NCBI RefSeq assembly: GCF_023337795.1
Contig: NZ_JALIRS010000013.1
Coordinates: 39,060 to 103,059 of the forward strand
Origin: Lysinibacillus sp. BPa_S21
Lineage (GTDB): Bacteria; Bacillota; Bacilli; Bacillales_A; Planococcaceae
Direction of reading: 5' to 3'
Length of the DNA stretch: 64,000 bases
This document shows positions 26,313-34,876 of the stretch, piece by piece; within the stretch, counting starts at the first letter, position 1, and the number at the start of each line of letters is the position of its first letter. The translations under genes and the position numbers were made by a program. The notes under the pieces were generated by a model, which saw nothing but the letters and a program-made list of their open reading frames with translations, was not told where the DNA came from and searched no databases.

Positions 26313-26745
26313 CGAAATGACATTAACTTTTTTAGCAATTAGTGAAAATGAAGCATTAGCGCGAGTAGCTGTGACTGGTTTTATTGCACAATTAGATCCA
26401 ACAATTGATGAGCTATCTGAATTTAAAACGGTTGTCTCGGAGGCTGTTTCTAATGCCATTATTCACGGTTACGAAGAGAATGGTAAAGGTGTTGTTACAG
26501 TTCATGCAAAACGTGAGGATGATGTTGTAACGGTGTCTGTTATGGATAAAGGGATTGGTATTGAGGATGTAAGTCGAGCGATGGAGCCATTATTTACGAC
26601 GAAAAGTGCGATGGAGCGTTCGGGTATGGGCTTTACTATTATGGATAGTTTTTCAGATCAGTTGACAGTCATGTCCAAGTGGCAAGAGGGTACAACTGTC
26701 ACATTTACGAAGAAATTTTACTCGGTTCGCACACCGGTAATGTGA
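26305..26745 (+). CDS. spoIIAB: Anti-sigma F factor SpoIIAB
   Basis: SpoIIAB binds and inhibits SigF and phosphorylates SpoIIAA. The 146-residue GHKL ATPase has the N box FKTVVSEAVSNAIIHGY, the G1 box VMDKGIGIED and the G2 region ERSGMGFTIMDSFSD. AGGGGG precedes the ATG. The overlap with spoIIAA and the 10-bp gap to sigF show a tight operon. Confidence 0.96.
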   Translation: MDNEMTLTFLAISENEALARVAVTGFIAQLDPTIDELSEFKTVVSEAVSNAIIHGYEENGKGVVTVHAKREDDVVTVSVMDKGIGIEDVSRAMEPLFTTKSAMERSGMGFTIMDSFSDQLTVMSKWQEGTTVTFTKKFYSVRTPVM

Positions 26746-26755
26746 GGCTACGATT

Positions 26756-27547
26756 GTGAAGCCGCTAGAACAGTCGTCCGATAAGCTATTGTCACAGGGA
26801 GAAATGCGAGATTTAATTGCGCGTGCACAGCAGGGCGATCATGAGGCTCGTAAACGAATGATTGAAGGGAATACGAGGCTTGTGTGGTCTATCGTCCAGC
26901 GCTTTACAAGTAGGGGCGTGGAGCTCGAGGATTTATTTCAAATTGGCTGTATCGGGCTCATGAAGTCTGTGGATAAATTCGATCTAACATATGATGTTAA
27001 ATTTTCGACATATGCTGTACCAATGATCATCGGTGAAATTCAGCGTTTTCTAAGGGATGATGGTATGGTGAAGGTTAGTCGATCTATTCGTGAGCTTAAT
27101 TTTAAAATTCGTCATGCCACTGATGAATTCATTAAAAATAATGAGCATCCACCGACCATTCATGAATTGGCGCAGGTTCTTGGTGTCACAACTGAGGAAA
27201 TTGTAACAGCTTCAGATGCATTAAGAGATCCTGCTTCCTTGCATGAACAATTGTATGAGAGCGAAGGGGATTCTATTACTTTAATGGATCAGATGAAGGA
27301 CGAAAAATCTGAGCAGCCATTTGACTATATTCCACTAAAAGAGGTGCTCACAAGACTTGAGCCTAGGGAGCAATCCATTATTTATTTACGATACTTCTCA
27401 GATTGTACCCAAACTGAAATTGCTAACAGGCTTGGCATTTCACAAGTTCAGGTATCAAGATTAGAGAAAAAAATTCTTGCTCAATTAAAAAATTGGATGG
27501 CTACAAGTGCCACAGTTGAAGAGGAAGAAGTAAAAAAAGACATCTAA
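26756..27547 (+). CDS. sigF: Forespore sigma factor SigF
   Basis: SigF is the first forespore-specific sigma factor. The 263-residue protein has region 2 (GNTRLVWSIVQRFTSRGVELEDLFQIGCIGLMKSVDKFD), region 3 (SRSIRELNFKIRHA) and region 4 (LEPREQSIIYLRYFSDCTQTEIANRLGISQVQVSRLEKKIL). It starts with GTG, with GTGAGG upstream. The order spoIIAA-spoIIAB-sigF is conserved across Bacillales. A spoVAF gene begins 15 bp downstream. Confidence 0.96.
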   Translation: MKPLEQSSDKLLSQGEMRDLIARAQQGDHEARKRMIEGNTRLVWSIVQRFTSRGVELEDLFQIGCIGLMKSVDKFDLTYDVKFSTYAVPMIIGEIQRFLRDDGMVKVSRSIRELNFKIRHATDEFIKNNEHPPTIHELAQVLGVTTEEIVTASDALRDPASLHEQLYESEGDSITLMDQMKDEKSEQPFDYIPLKEVLTRLEPREQSIIYLRYFSDCTQTEIANRLGISQVQVSRLEKKILAQLKNWMATSATVEEEEVKKDI

Positions 27548-27562
27548 GAAAATGGTGACAGC

Positions 27563-29008
27563 ATGACAGAAGATAAACTATTTAACAGCTTAGAAGAAGC
27601 CGAAAATTTTCTTAAAGAACAATTTGGAGACGGCGAATCATTTGACATAAGTATTAAGCATTTATTCGTCAAAGATTTGCCGGTTCTTTGCGCATATATA
27701 AGCGGACTTGTGGATGGAATAGTCTTAACACAATTACTCTCTAATATGTTGCCTGATGAGGATATTGATATTGAGGATGAAAAAGAGTATTTTGAAGCCT
27801 ATTTCAATTTTCAGGGGCGTTCTGAGGAAACCAAACGTGAAGCCATTTTATTATCAATATTAAGTGGACAAGTAGCCTTTATAACGAAAAGTGGTTATGG
27901 CTATGTTGCTGAGATTCGAAATTATCCAGGACGTACCCCTGCGGAGCCTGATAATGAAAAGGTTATTCGTGGTTCTAGGGACGGCTTTGTAGAAGGTATT
28001 TCGCAAAATACTGCTTTGATTCGTCGGCGAATTCGCAATAGTAATTTACGTTTCGAGCTACATAAAATATCCGAAATCGGTCAAACCGATGTCGCGCTAG
28101 CGTTTATAAAGGGTATTGCGAGTGATGAAACGCTCGATAAATTACGACAGCGCATAGAACAAATTCATCATGATGGTTTAACGATGACTGATAAATCACT
28201 AGAAGAATGGCTGTTTAAACAAAAGTTTCATCCAGTTCCTTTTGTACGTTATACGGAACGACCAGATATTACTGCAGCGCATTTACTTGAGGGCCACATA
28301 GCCATTATTGTCGATACATCTCCTTCTGTTATTATTGTGCCAGCTACGGCTTTTCATTTACTGCAACATGCAGAGGAGTATAGGCAGGCACCATCAGTCG
28401 GAACCTTCGTCCGTTTTATGCGTTATTTCGGAGCAATTATGGGTTTACTATTATTGCCCTTATGGTATTTATGTGCAACGCATGGGATACATTTACCAGA
28501 TGAGTTAGCCTTTTTAGGAGCAAAGAAAAAATCGCATATCCCACTTTTACTACAAGTATTAATTGGAGATATTGGGATAGAATTTTTGAGGATGGCCGCC
28601 ATTCATACCCCGTCCCCATTATCCACTGCGATGGGTTTGGTAGCGGGTGTAATTATTGGTCAAATTGCTATTGATGTTGGGGTGTTTTCACCAGAAGTAG
28701 TGTTATATACAGCAATTTCAGCCATTTTAACTTTTATTATTCCGACATATGAGCTAGGTATCTCCATTAAACTCTTTAGATTAGTGTTGTTAATAATGAC
28801 TGGTATTTGGGGAGTAAATGGGTTATTTATCGGGTTCTTTATATTATTTACGTATTTATGTTCATTACGTCCGATGCAAGCGCCATATTTGTGGCCACTT
28901 ATTCCGTTCTTTCCAAATGCGATGCTTCGCGTACTTATCCGTTTCCCAATGACAGCAGATGCATTAAGACCTTATGTAGTCGATTCCGCACAACGAAAAA
29001 GATCATAG
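27563..29008 (+). CDS. spoVAF: Spore germination/SpoVA protein SpoVAF
   Basis: SpoVAF resembles the A subunit of Ger receptors and acts in spore germination at the inner spore membrane. The 481-residue protein has a soluble N-terminal half with GSRDGFVEGISQNTALIRRRIR and a C-terminal half with about five membrane segments (from residue 290). In B. subtilis spoVAF ends the spoVAA-AF operon that follows sigF; here AA to AE are absent and spoVAF follows sigF directly. lysA comes next in both genomes. Confidence 0.9.
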   Translation: MTEDKLFNSLEEAENFLKEQFGDGESFDISIKHLFVKDLPVLCAYISGLVDGIVLTQLLSNMLPDEDIDIEDEKEYFEAYFNFQGRSEETKREAILLSILSGQVAFITKSGYGYVAEIRNYPGRTPAEPDNEKVIRGSRDGFVEGISQNTALIRRRIRNSNLRFELHKISEIGQTDVALAFIKGIASDETLDKLRQRIEQIHHDGLTMTDKSLEEWLFKQKFHPVPFVRYTERPDITAAHLLEGHIAIIVDTSPSVIIVPATAFHLLQHAEEYRQAPSVGTFVRFMRYFGAIMGLLLLPLWYLCATHGIHLPDELAFLGAKKKSHIPLLLQVLIGDIGIEFLRMAAIHTPSPLSTAMGLVAGVIIGQIAIDVGVFSPEVVLYTAISAILTFIIPTYELGISIKLFRLVLLIMTGIWGVNGLFIGFFILFTYLCSLRPMQAPYLWPLIPFFPNAMLRVLIRFPMTADALRPYVVDSAQRKRS

Positions 29009-29210
29009 GAGCCGTTGCACTCGTTTTTTTCATGTGATAAAGTTCACATATAGTATTTTGTGATTTTTGCGAAAATTATCTTCATTCAACACAAGGTTCC
29101 ACCACGACACGAGGTATTTGTGCACGTGTACTGGTCGAACTATTGTTAGATGTAACATAAGGTGCAATTTTTATCACAAGATGGAACGATGTGAAAAGGG
29201 AGAGATGCAC

Positions 29211-30530
29211 ATGCATTTATATGGAACACAAGCGATTTCTGAAAATGGTCATTTAACGATTGGACAGGTAGATACTTTAGAGCTTGCAAAAGAATATGGT
29301 ACACCTTTATTTGTGTACGATACAGCGCTTATTCGGAAGCGTGCACGCAGCTTTATGGATACGTTTAAAAAACTAGGTGTAAAAGCAGAAGTAGCTTATG
29401 CTTCGAAAGCATTTGCATGTGTAGCTGTGTACCAATTAGCGGCAGAAGAAAATTTATCTTTAGATGTTGTCTCTGGTGGAGAATTATTTACAGCTTTAAA
29501 AGCTGGATTCCCAGCAGAGCGCATTCATTTCCATGGTAATAATAAGAGCATGGCTGAATTAGAATTAGCCTTTGACTCGAAAATTGGTTGTATTGTCGTG
29601 GATAACTTCTATGAAATTCAACTTTTACAAGAAATCTCAGAGCGCCGTCAACAAAAAATGCGTATTTTACTACGTGTCACACCAGGTGTTGAGGCACATA
29701 CGCATGATTTCATTACGACAGGTCAAGCGGACTCTAAATTTGGCTTCGATTTAAATAATGGTCAAGCAGATGAAGCTTTCCAACGAACGTTTAACCATGA
29801 ATACCTAGAGCTTCTTGGATTACATTGCCATATCGGCTCACAAATTTTTGACACAGCGGGCTTTGGCTTAGCAGGAGAAAAATTAATTGAAAAGATTTCT
29901 GATTGGAACAAGACTCACGATTTTACATGTACTGTGTTAAACTTAGGAGGGGGCTTCGGTATTCGTTATACTGAGGAAGATGCACCGCTTGAGCCGCAAG
30001 TATATGTAGAGGATATGATTACAGTTGTAAAGAACAAGGCGACTGTACTCGGTCTAACTATGCCGGAAATTTGGATTGAACCAGGACGTTCACTTGTAGG
30101 CGATGCAGGAACATCACTTTATACGATTGGTTCACAAAAAACAGTACCGAATGTTCGTAAATATATTGCAGTCGATGGTGGTATGAGTGATAATATCCGT
30201 CCAGCTTTATATGATGCGAAGTATGAGGCAGTCATTGCAAGTAAAGCAAATGAATCAAAAAGTGAAACATATACAGTGGCTGGAAAACTTTGCGAATCTG
30301 GTGATAAATTAATTATTGATGCAAAGCTACAGGAAGCAGCTTCTGGAGATGTGCTAGCAATCTTCTGTACTGGAGCGTATGGATATTCTATGGCGAGTAA
30401 CTATAATCGTGTGCCACGACCAGCAGTTGTATTTGTAGAAAATGGTCATCATCAATTAGCTATTCGACGCGAAAGTTATGAAGATATTGTCCAAAACGAT
30501 CTCCCGCTAACGTTAAAAAAGGGTGAGTAA
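29211..30530 (+). CDS. lysA: Diaminopimelate decarboxylase
   Basis: LysA decarboxylates meso-diaminopimelate to lysine with pyridoxal phosphate. The 439-residue protein has the Schiff-base Lys66 in VAYASKAFAC, HIGSQIFD, the glycine loop LGGGFGIRY, EPGRSLVGDAG, the C-terminal CESGD and GAYGYSM. The ATG at 29211 follows GGGAGAG by 6 nt and gives MHLYGTQ, aligned with B. subtilis LysA; the frame extends upstream without a better start. The 202-bp leader shows no lysine-riboswitch signature that I can identify. Confidence 0.96.
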   Translation: MHLYGTQAISENGHLTIGQVDTLELAKEYGTPLFVYDTALIRKRARSFMDTFKKLGVKAEVAYASKAFACVAVYQLAAEENLSLDVVSGGELFTALKAGFPAERIHFHGNNKSMAELELAFDSKIGCIVVDNFYEIQLLQEISERRQQKMRILLRVTPGVEAHTHDFITTGQADSKFGFDLNNGQADEAFQRTFNHEYLELLGLHCHIGSQIFDTAGFGLAGEKLIEKISDWNKTHDFTCTVLNLGGGFGIRYTEEDAPLEPQVYVEDMITVVKNKATVLGLTMPEIWIEPGRSLVGDAGTSLYTIGSQKTVPNVRKYIAVDGGMSDNIRPALYDAKYEAVIASKANESKSETYTVAGKLCESGDKLIIDAKLQEAASGDVLAIFCTGAYGYSMASNYNRVPRPAVVFVENGHHQLAIRRESYEDIVQNDLPLTLKKGE

Positions 30531-30532
30531 AT

Positions 30533-30643
30533 ATGAGAAAAAACAAATGGGTATTACTAGCGTCCATTTCAACTTTTATTTTGTTGTGGGGCGTTGTCTA
30601 TTGGGTATTAGCGTCTAAAGGTATTCTCGGACCTGGTTCGTAA
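30533..30643 (+). CDS. Small single-pass membrane peptide downstream of lysA
   Basis: A 36-residue frame starts 2 nt after the lysA stop, with GGGTGA (inside the lysA end) as ribosome site: it reads MRKNKWVLLASIS, then a hydrophobic stretch to about residue 27 and a short tail ending GPGS. Spacing and the good ribosome site argue that it is translated and coupled to lysA. I do not recognise a family. Confidence 0.6.
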   Translation: MRKNKWVLLASISTFILLWGVVYWVLASKGILGPGS

Positions 30644-30729
30644 GACAGAAATTGACTTGCGGTAAAAGTACAAATCGTGTAGGATAATCAAAGATTATGT
30701 ACAGCTAGAAAATGAGGGAATAGACAAAT

Positions 30730-31104
30730 ATGTTAATTCGATATAAAAAAGCTTTCGAGAAAATAGCAATGGGGCTACTCTCGTTTATGCCTAACGAAAA
30801 AGACATAAAAAAGCTCAAAGAGACAATCCACTCCTATGAAAATGATAATAATTGGGTTTTATATTTATGGAAAAAGAACGATGAGTATGTTGGCATTGTT
30901 GGACTTGTAACAGACAGTAATAATATAGCTACGATTCAACATGTTTCCGTGGTACCTTCTTATAGAGGTGAAGGTGTTGCGAAGGAAATGCTACAGGAAG
31001 TAGCAGACCTTGGCCAGTATGAAAGTGTAAGTGCAACGGAGGAAACGCGTAATATTGTTCAAAAATGTATAAATTGTATGGATGAAGAAGCAGACGATCA
31101 TTGA
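30730..31104 (+). CDS. ribT: RibT-like GNAT acetyltransferase
   Basis: The 124-residue protein begins MLIRYKKAFEKIAMGLLSFMPNEKD, the very characteristic RibT N-terminus, followed by a GNAT core (VGIVGLVTDSNNIATIQHVSVVPSYRGEGVAKEMLQ). In B. subtilis ribT ends the riboflavin operon, but its role in that pathway is unclear. Here it stands without other rib genes. Its last 7 nt overlap the convergent ypuF. Confidence 0.9.
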   Translation: MLIRYKKAFEKIAMGLLSFMPNEKDIKKLKETIHSYENDNNWVLYLWKKNDEYVGIVGLVTDSNNIATIQHVSVVPSYRGEGVAKEMLQEVADLGQYESVSATEETRNIVQKCINCMDEEADDH

Positions 31105-31124
31105 CGTCTGCTTCTTCTTTGTTT
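31084..31124. terminator. Shared terminator of ribT and ypuF, inside both coding ends
   Basis: GAAGAAGCAGACG (31084-31096) pairs perfectly with CGTCTGCTTCTTC (31105-31117), a 13-bp stem with A/T flanks. It encodes the last residues of both convergent genes. Confidence 0.9.
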
Positions 31125-31604
31125 GCTTTCTTGACGTTCAGCAAGAATATGTGAGCGATCTCGAAGCATATGTTTATGAAGAAGATAATTAGCGTTACTT
31201 GCTGGTAAAAGCTGTATGCGAGCAAATACTAATTTTTCTAATATAGGTGAAAGAGGAAGTTGAAATGCTTGAAAGGACTTGCCTATTTGGATAGCAGCAA
31301 GTGTATCTGTTAGTTGTGTTAGTAGTTTTTCGTAGTCGATTTCATCAAAAAAGATATGTCCCATGTTATATTGAAAATTATTGAGTGCTTTTTCTAAGAT
31401 TCGCGCAGCGCCAATATCATTGTCTCGCCGCCAATGATAAAATCCTGTTGCGAGCTGTACGTATCCAACGAGAGGGTGCTTTTTATCACCTGGAGCGATA
31501 ATTTTCCAGTATTCCTCGAGGACTTCATGGCATTCAAAAAAATCTTGATTGCCGTTGAAAAAAGCACAGTAGTCGATAAATAAAGTATGGTGCTGAGGAT
31601 GCAT
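31098..31604 (-). CDS. ypuF: DUF309 protein YpuF
   Basis: The 168-residue helical protein has the DUF309 pattern: FFNGNQDFFECHEVLEEYWK near the N-terminus and LVGYVQLATGFYHWRRDN following. The function is unknown. It is divergent from scpA with 55 bp between, as in B. subtilis. Its 3' end overlaps ribT and the shared terminator. Confidence 0.9.
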   Translation of the reverse strand: MHPQHHTLFIDYCAFFNGNQDFFECHEVLEEYWKIIAPGDKKHPLVGYVQLATGFYHWRRDNDIGAARILEKALNNFQYNMGHIFFDEIDYEKLLTQLTDTLAAIQIGKSFQAFQLPLSPILEKLVFARIQLLPASNANYLLHKHMLRDRSHILAERQESKQRRSRRQ

Positions 31605-31659
31605 TTTGGACTCCTTTCTACTATACTAAAAGAACATAGAATCTCAGGGTGGTAAAACA

Positions 31660-32439
31660 ATGTCTTATGAAGTAAAATTAGAAGCCTTCTCAGGGCCTCT
31701 TGATTTATTATTGCATTTAATTCACAGATTGGAAATTGATATATATGATATCCCAATGGCTGAAATAACTCAACAATATATCGACCATATACATGCAATG
31801 CAGGTACTGGAGTTAAATGAAGCTAGTGAATATTTAGTGATGGCTGCTACATTATTAGCCATTAAAAGTCGTATGCTCCTACCAATTCATGAAGGTGAGC
31901 TTGAAGATGCCGAATTAGAGGTTGACGGTCCTGACCCTCGTGAAGAACTGGTCCAACGTTTAATAGAGTATAAGAAATATAAAGAAGCAGCGAGCAGCCT
32001 GCAAGAGCTTGAAACAGATCGTGCACAGGTATTTACAAGGCCCCCAGCAGATTTATCAGCGTTAGCATCAGATGAGCAAATGGCGTTATTTGATTTGAAC
32101 GTCAATATCTATGATATGCTTGGCGCCTTTCAAAAACTGATGCGTCGAAAAAAATTAAAAAAACCGCTAAAAACAACTGTAGCGAGACAAGAACGCTCAG
32201 TGAAAGATCAAATGCGTTCGGTTGTCGATTCATTACGAACTACAGGTGGACGTGCATCATTTTTCGAGCTTTTTCCCTATGAAGATAAGCCAACACTTAT
32301 TCTGACGTTTTTATCAATTCTTGAACTGATGAAACGTCAGGTCATCATCGTAGAGCAAGACGGTAACTTTGAAGAATTAACAGTTACATTACAGAAGGAG
32401 GAATGGGATGATGCCGAAAACAATGATGCTACAGAGTAG
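31660..32439 (+). CDS. scpA: Segregation and condensation protein A
   Basis: ScpA is the kleisin of the SMC-ScpAB condensin. The 259-residue protein has the N-terminal SMC-binding region FSGPLDLLLHLIHRLEIDIYDIPMAEITQQYIDHI, a variable acidic middle, and a C-terminal winged helix. It overlaps scpB by 32 nt, so the two subunits are translationally coupled. Confidence 0.96.
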   Translation: MSYEVKLEAFSGPLDLLLHLIHRLEIDIYDIPMAEITQQYIDHIHAMQVLELNEASEYLVMAATLLAIKSRMLLPIHEGELEDAELEVDGPDPREELVQRLIEYKKYKEAASSLQELETDRAQVFTRPPADLSALASDEQMALFDLNVNIYDMLGAFQKLMRRKKLKKPLKTTVARQERSVKDQMRSVVDSLRTTGGRASFFELFPYEDKPTLILTFLSILELMKRQVIIVEQDGNFEELTVTLQKEEWDDAENNDATE

Positions 32440-33004
32440 AATAGAAGCCTTATTATTTGTTGTTGGTGATGACGGTTTAACCATAAAACAATTGTCACAA
32501 CTTTTAGGCGAACCGGAAGAGTTAGTCGTACAAACAATGGAAGTGTTGAAAACAACATATGAAGAAGATTTAGCAAGAGGCCTTAGTATAAAAGAAATAG
32601 CTGGAGTTTATCAGCTTATCACAAAATCTGAGCTAGCAGATACTATTCAAAGATTAGTAGAAAATCCAACTGCTCAATCATTATCGCAAGCCTCGCTTGA
32701 GGTATTGGCTATTGTTGCATACAAACAGCCAATTACACGTGTAGCAATTGAAGATTTACGTGGTGTGAAATGTGAAAGACCAATTCAAACGCTCGTTTCT
32801 AGGGGGTTAATTAAGGAGGTTGGTCGTTCGGAAGGAACAGGACGTGCAATCTTATATGGAACGACAAAAGAATTCTTAAACTATTTTGGATTAAATAGTA
32901 TAGAAGAAATGCCTCCGTTACCTGAAGAAGAGTTAGTCGAACAAGAGCAAGAAACAGATTTATTTATGACGAAATTCCAAGAAACCTTTAGTGGAGTAAA
33001 GTGA
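32408..33004 (+). CDS. scpB: Segregation and condensation protein B
   Basis: ScpB dimerises and binds ScpA in the condensin complex. The 198-residue protein has two winged-helix domains: IEALLFVVGDDGLTIKQLSQLL and SLEVLAIVAYKQPITRVAIEDLRGV, with LVSRGLIKEVGRSEGTGRAILYGTT. AGGAGGAATGGG precedes two adjacent ATGs; the first is used. Confidence 0.96.
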   Translation: MMPKTMMLQSRIEALLFVVGDDGLTIKQLSQLLGEPEELVVQTMEVLKTTYEEDLARGLSIKEIAGVYQLITKSELADTIQRLVENPTAQSLSQASLEVLAIVAYKQPITRVAIEDLRGVKCERPIQTLVSRGLIKEVGRSEGTGRAILYGTTKEFLNYFGLNSIEEMPPLPEEELVEQEQETDLFMTKFQETFSGVK

Positions 33005-33082
33005 ATGAGCAAGGTATAATGCTTTGTTTGAAACATAAATATAAGTTATATTTTCCTATTACTTTTAATAAGGAGTGGCTCG

Positions 33083-34153
33083 TTGCTTCGGATAGTACGT
33101 TTAATATTGCTCATGATAGTCGTGGTAATAGTAATGCTTCCTCAAACCAGTCTAGCGCGAGGGGGCAGCGGATATGCTGTTTTAGATGGTGATACGGGCC
33201 GTGTTTTATTCGAATCAAATAGTGATGCACGGTTACCAATTGCTAGCTTAACAAAAATTTGGACAGCTCTTGTGGCAATAGAAAATAGCAATCTTCAAGA
33301 TGAAGTGGTTATTTCACCAAGGGCTGCAACGGCTGAGGGCTCGTCCATTTACTTGCAAGCAGGTGAAAAAGTTACGGTAGAAACACTGTTATATGGTTTG
33401 ATGCTTCGTTCGGGTAATGATGCAGCAACAGCTTTAGCAGAGCATGCCGGCGGATCGGTAGAAGGGTTCGTCAAGTTAATGAATGAGCGTGCTGTTGTTG
33501 CTGGACTCACAAATACAGTATTTATGAACCCTTCTGGCTTGCATCATGATGAACACTTATCGTCAGCGCGAGATACAGCTGAAATGTTAAGGATTGCTCT
33601 TCAGAATAAAACGTTCAAGAAGATTGCCTCCACAGTTCTATTTCGTGCCAATACTGAAAACGGAATGTTATGGGAAAATAAACACCGTTTATTACGAGAG
33701 GGCTCAGGGGTTGCGATCGAAATAGGCGAGGAAACACAACAACCTGTTAATGCACTAAAATCAGCAAAAGGTTCAGCTTTTGCCGGAAAAACAGGCTTTA
33801 CGAAGGTAGCAGGTCGAACCCTTGCGACTGCCTTCCAAAAGGACGGGCAGACATGTATTGTCGTCACTTTGAATGAATCCGATGACTGGAATGTACATCG
33901 GGGTTTAGCCAACAAGGTTTGGCAAGATTACAGCCTTGAGACTGTAGTGAAAAAAGGTAAATATAAAGTGAATAAAAACCTTTCCATTCGTTTAGAGGAA
34001 CCAATTCATTTGCAGTTAAATAAAGATGAAAAAGAAAGTGTAAGGCAAGTTTTGCATGTTTCTAGAAAACGTAAGGAAGGTGTACTGTCCATCTTTTTAG
34101 GTGAAGAGCGTATCTATGCAGTACCAGTAAAAGTTGAATCGGCGGATCGTTAA
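33083..34153 (+). CDS. dacB: D-alanyl-D-alanine carboxypeptidase, DacB/DacF class
   Basis: This exported low-molecular-weight PBP trims the terminal D-Ala from peptidoglycan stem peptides. The 356-residue protein has a signal peptide (1-25), SxxK (SLTK, Ser55/Lys58), the SxN motif RSGNDAAT and the KTG motif FAGKTGFTK. TTG at 33083 has AAGGAG 7 nt upstream. The position after scpAB matches dacB of B. subtilis, which acts on spore cortex; the name rests on position. spmA and spmB, which follow dacB there, are missing here. Confidence 0.85.
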   Translation: MLRIVRLILLMIVVVIVMLPQTSLARGGSGYAVLDGDTGRVLFESNSDARLPIASLTKIWTALVAIENSNLQDEVVISPRAATAEGSSIYLQAGEKVTVETLLYGLMLRSGNDAATALAEHAGGSVEGFVKLMNERAVVAGLTNTVFMNPSGLHHDEHLSSARDTAEMLRIALQNKTFKKIASTVLFRANTENGMLWENKHRLLREGSGVAIEIGEETQQPVNALKSAKGSAFAGKTGFTKVAGRTLATAFQKDGQTCIVVTLNESDDWNVHRGLANKVWQDYSLETVVKKGKYKVNKNLSIRLEEPIHLQLNKDEKESVRQVLHVSRKRKEGVLSIFLGEERIYAVPVKVESADR

Positions 34154-34174
34154 AAGCGATCCGCTGATTTTTTT
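34138..34174 (+). terminator. Terminator of the D,D-carboxypeptidase gene
   Basis: ATCGGCGGATCG pairs with CGATCCGCTGAT, 12 bp with one mismatch, followed by seven Ts. It begins inside the last codons. Confidence 0.92.
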
Positions 34175-34300
34175 ATGTTTTTTAATTGCTGGTGTCACAT
34201 TAATGCAAAAGTCTCGTTGTACCGTTGACGGGGAGATTAAAAGCGACAACTTGAATATCAATCTTTGTTTATTGATACAAAGCTCATCATCATAACGTGT

Positions 34301-34431
34301 GGTTGATTTCCGTTCCGACTGGGCGCTTTCCTGGGGGCGTCCGATGAGCCGCTTCACTCGCGTTGCTCGCTCCAGGGTCTCATCTGTGACGCTGATCCCC
34401 AAGGAGTCGCCCAGTCTCCACTCCAATCAAC
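34301..34431. repeat. Dispersed palindromic element, copy 2 (131 bp, inverted, no inner module)
   Basis: It runs from GGTTGATTTCC to CCAATCAAC and is the reverse orientation of copy 1: the GACTGGGCGCTTTCC arm comes first and GGAGTCGCCCAGTC last. The roughly 66-bp inner module is absent; instead there is a GC-rich core with TCGCGTTGCTCGC. It lies in the 720-bp gap before rluB, where B. subtilis has spmA-spmB. Confidence 0.88.
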
Positions 34432-34522
34432 TTATATCAAGTTAGCCCTTTGCGTATATATTGTAGCTGTCGCACAGATAAAATCCAACAAGGACGTGGC
34501 GTTTTTAGATTGAGTTCCTCTA

Positions 34523-34552
34523 TTTCAGTAGGTATTTGGATGCCTACTGAAA
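34523..34552. other. Perfect 10-bp inverted repeat in the dac-rluB gap
   Basis: TTTCAGTAGG and CCTACTGAAA flank a 10-nt loop. A looser copy of the arm (CTACTGAAT) follows near 34602. No open frame fits, and there is no T run. The rest of 34154-34876 holds only the palindromic element and AT-rich sequence. Confidence 0.45.
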
Positions 34553-34876
34553 GTGAACCACACCCGCATTCATCTCATTGCTTTCAGAGGTAAGAGCCTT
34601 CTACTGAATGAATATACATGGCATACGGCTTTATAAATGTCATCCCCTAACTTTTAATTTCTATCTAAATATGTGTAAAAACACCCAAAAAATAGTTGAT
34701 AAAAACAATTGCAAATAATTTAATTACTTATGCATAATTAGTTTTTCTTTAATAATGTATAAAAGTATGACATAATTTTCACAGATTAGCGGGAAAAATA
34801 ACCTTATTCATATTGTGCGAATGAGGTTTAAAGATTGGTGTCAAAACCAAGGTGAATGAAAACTAGAGGTGAAAGA

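Noticed and set aside
29009..29210. Lysine riboswitch before lysA
   Set aside because: The leader lacks the conserved L-box blocks, and in this operon context lysA is usually not riboswitch-controlled.
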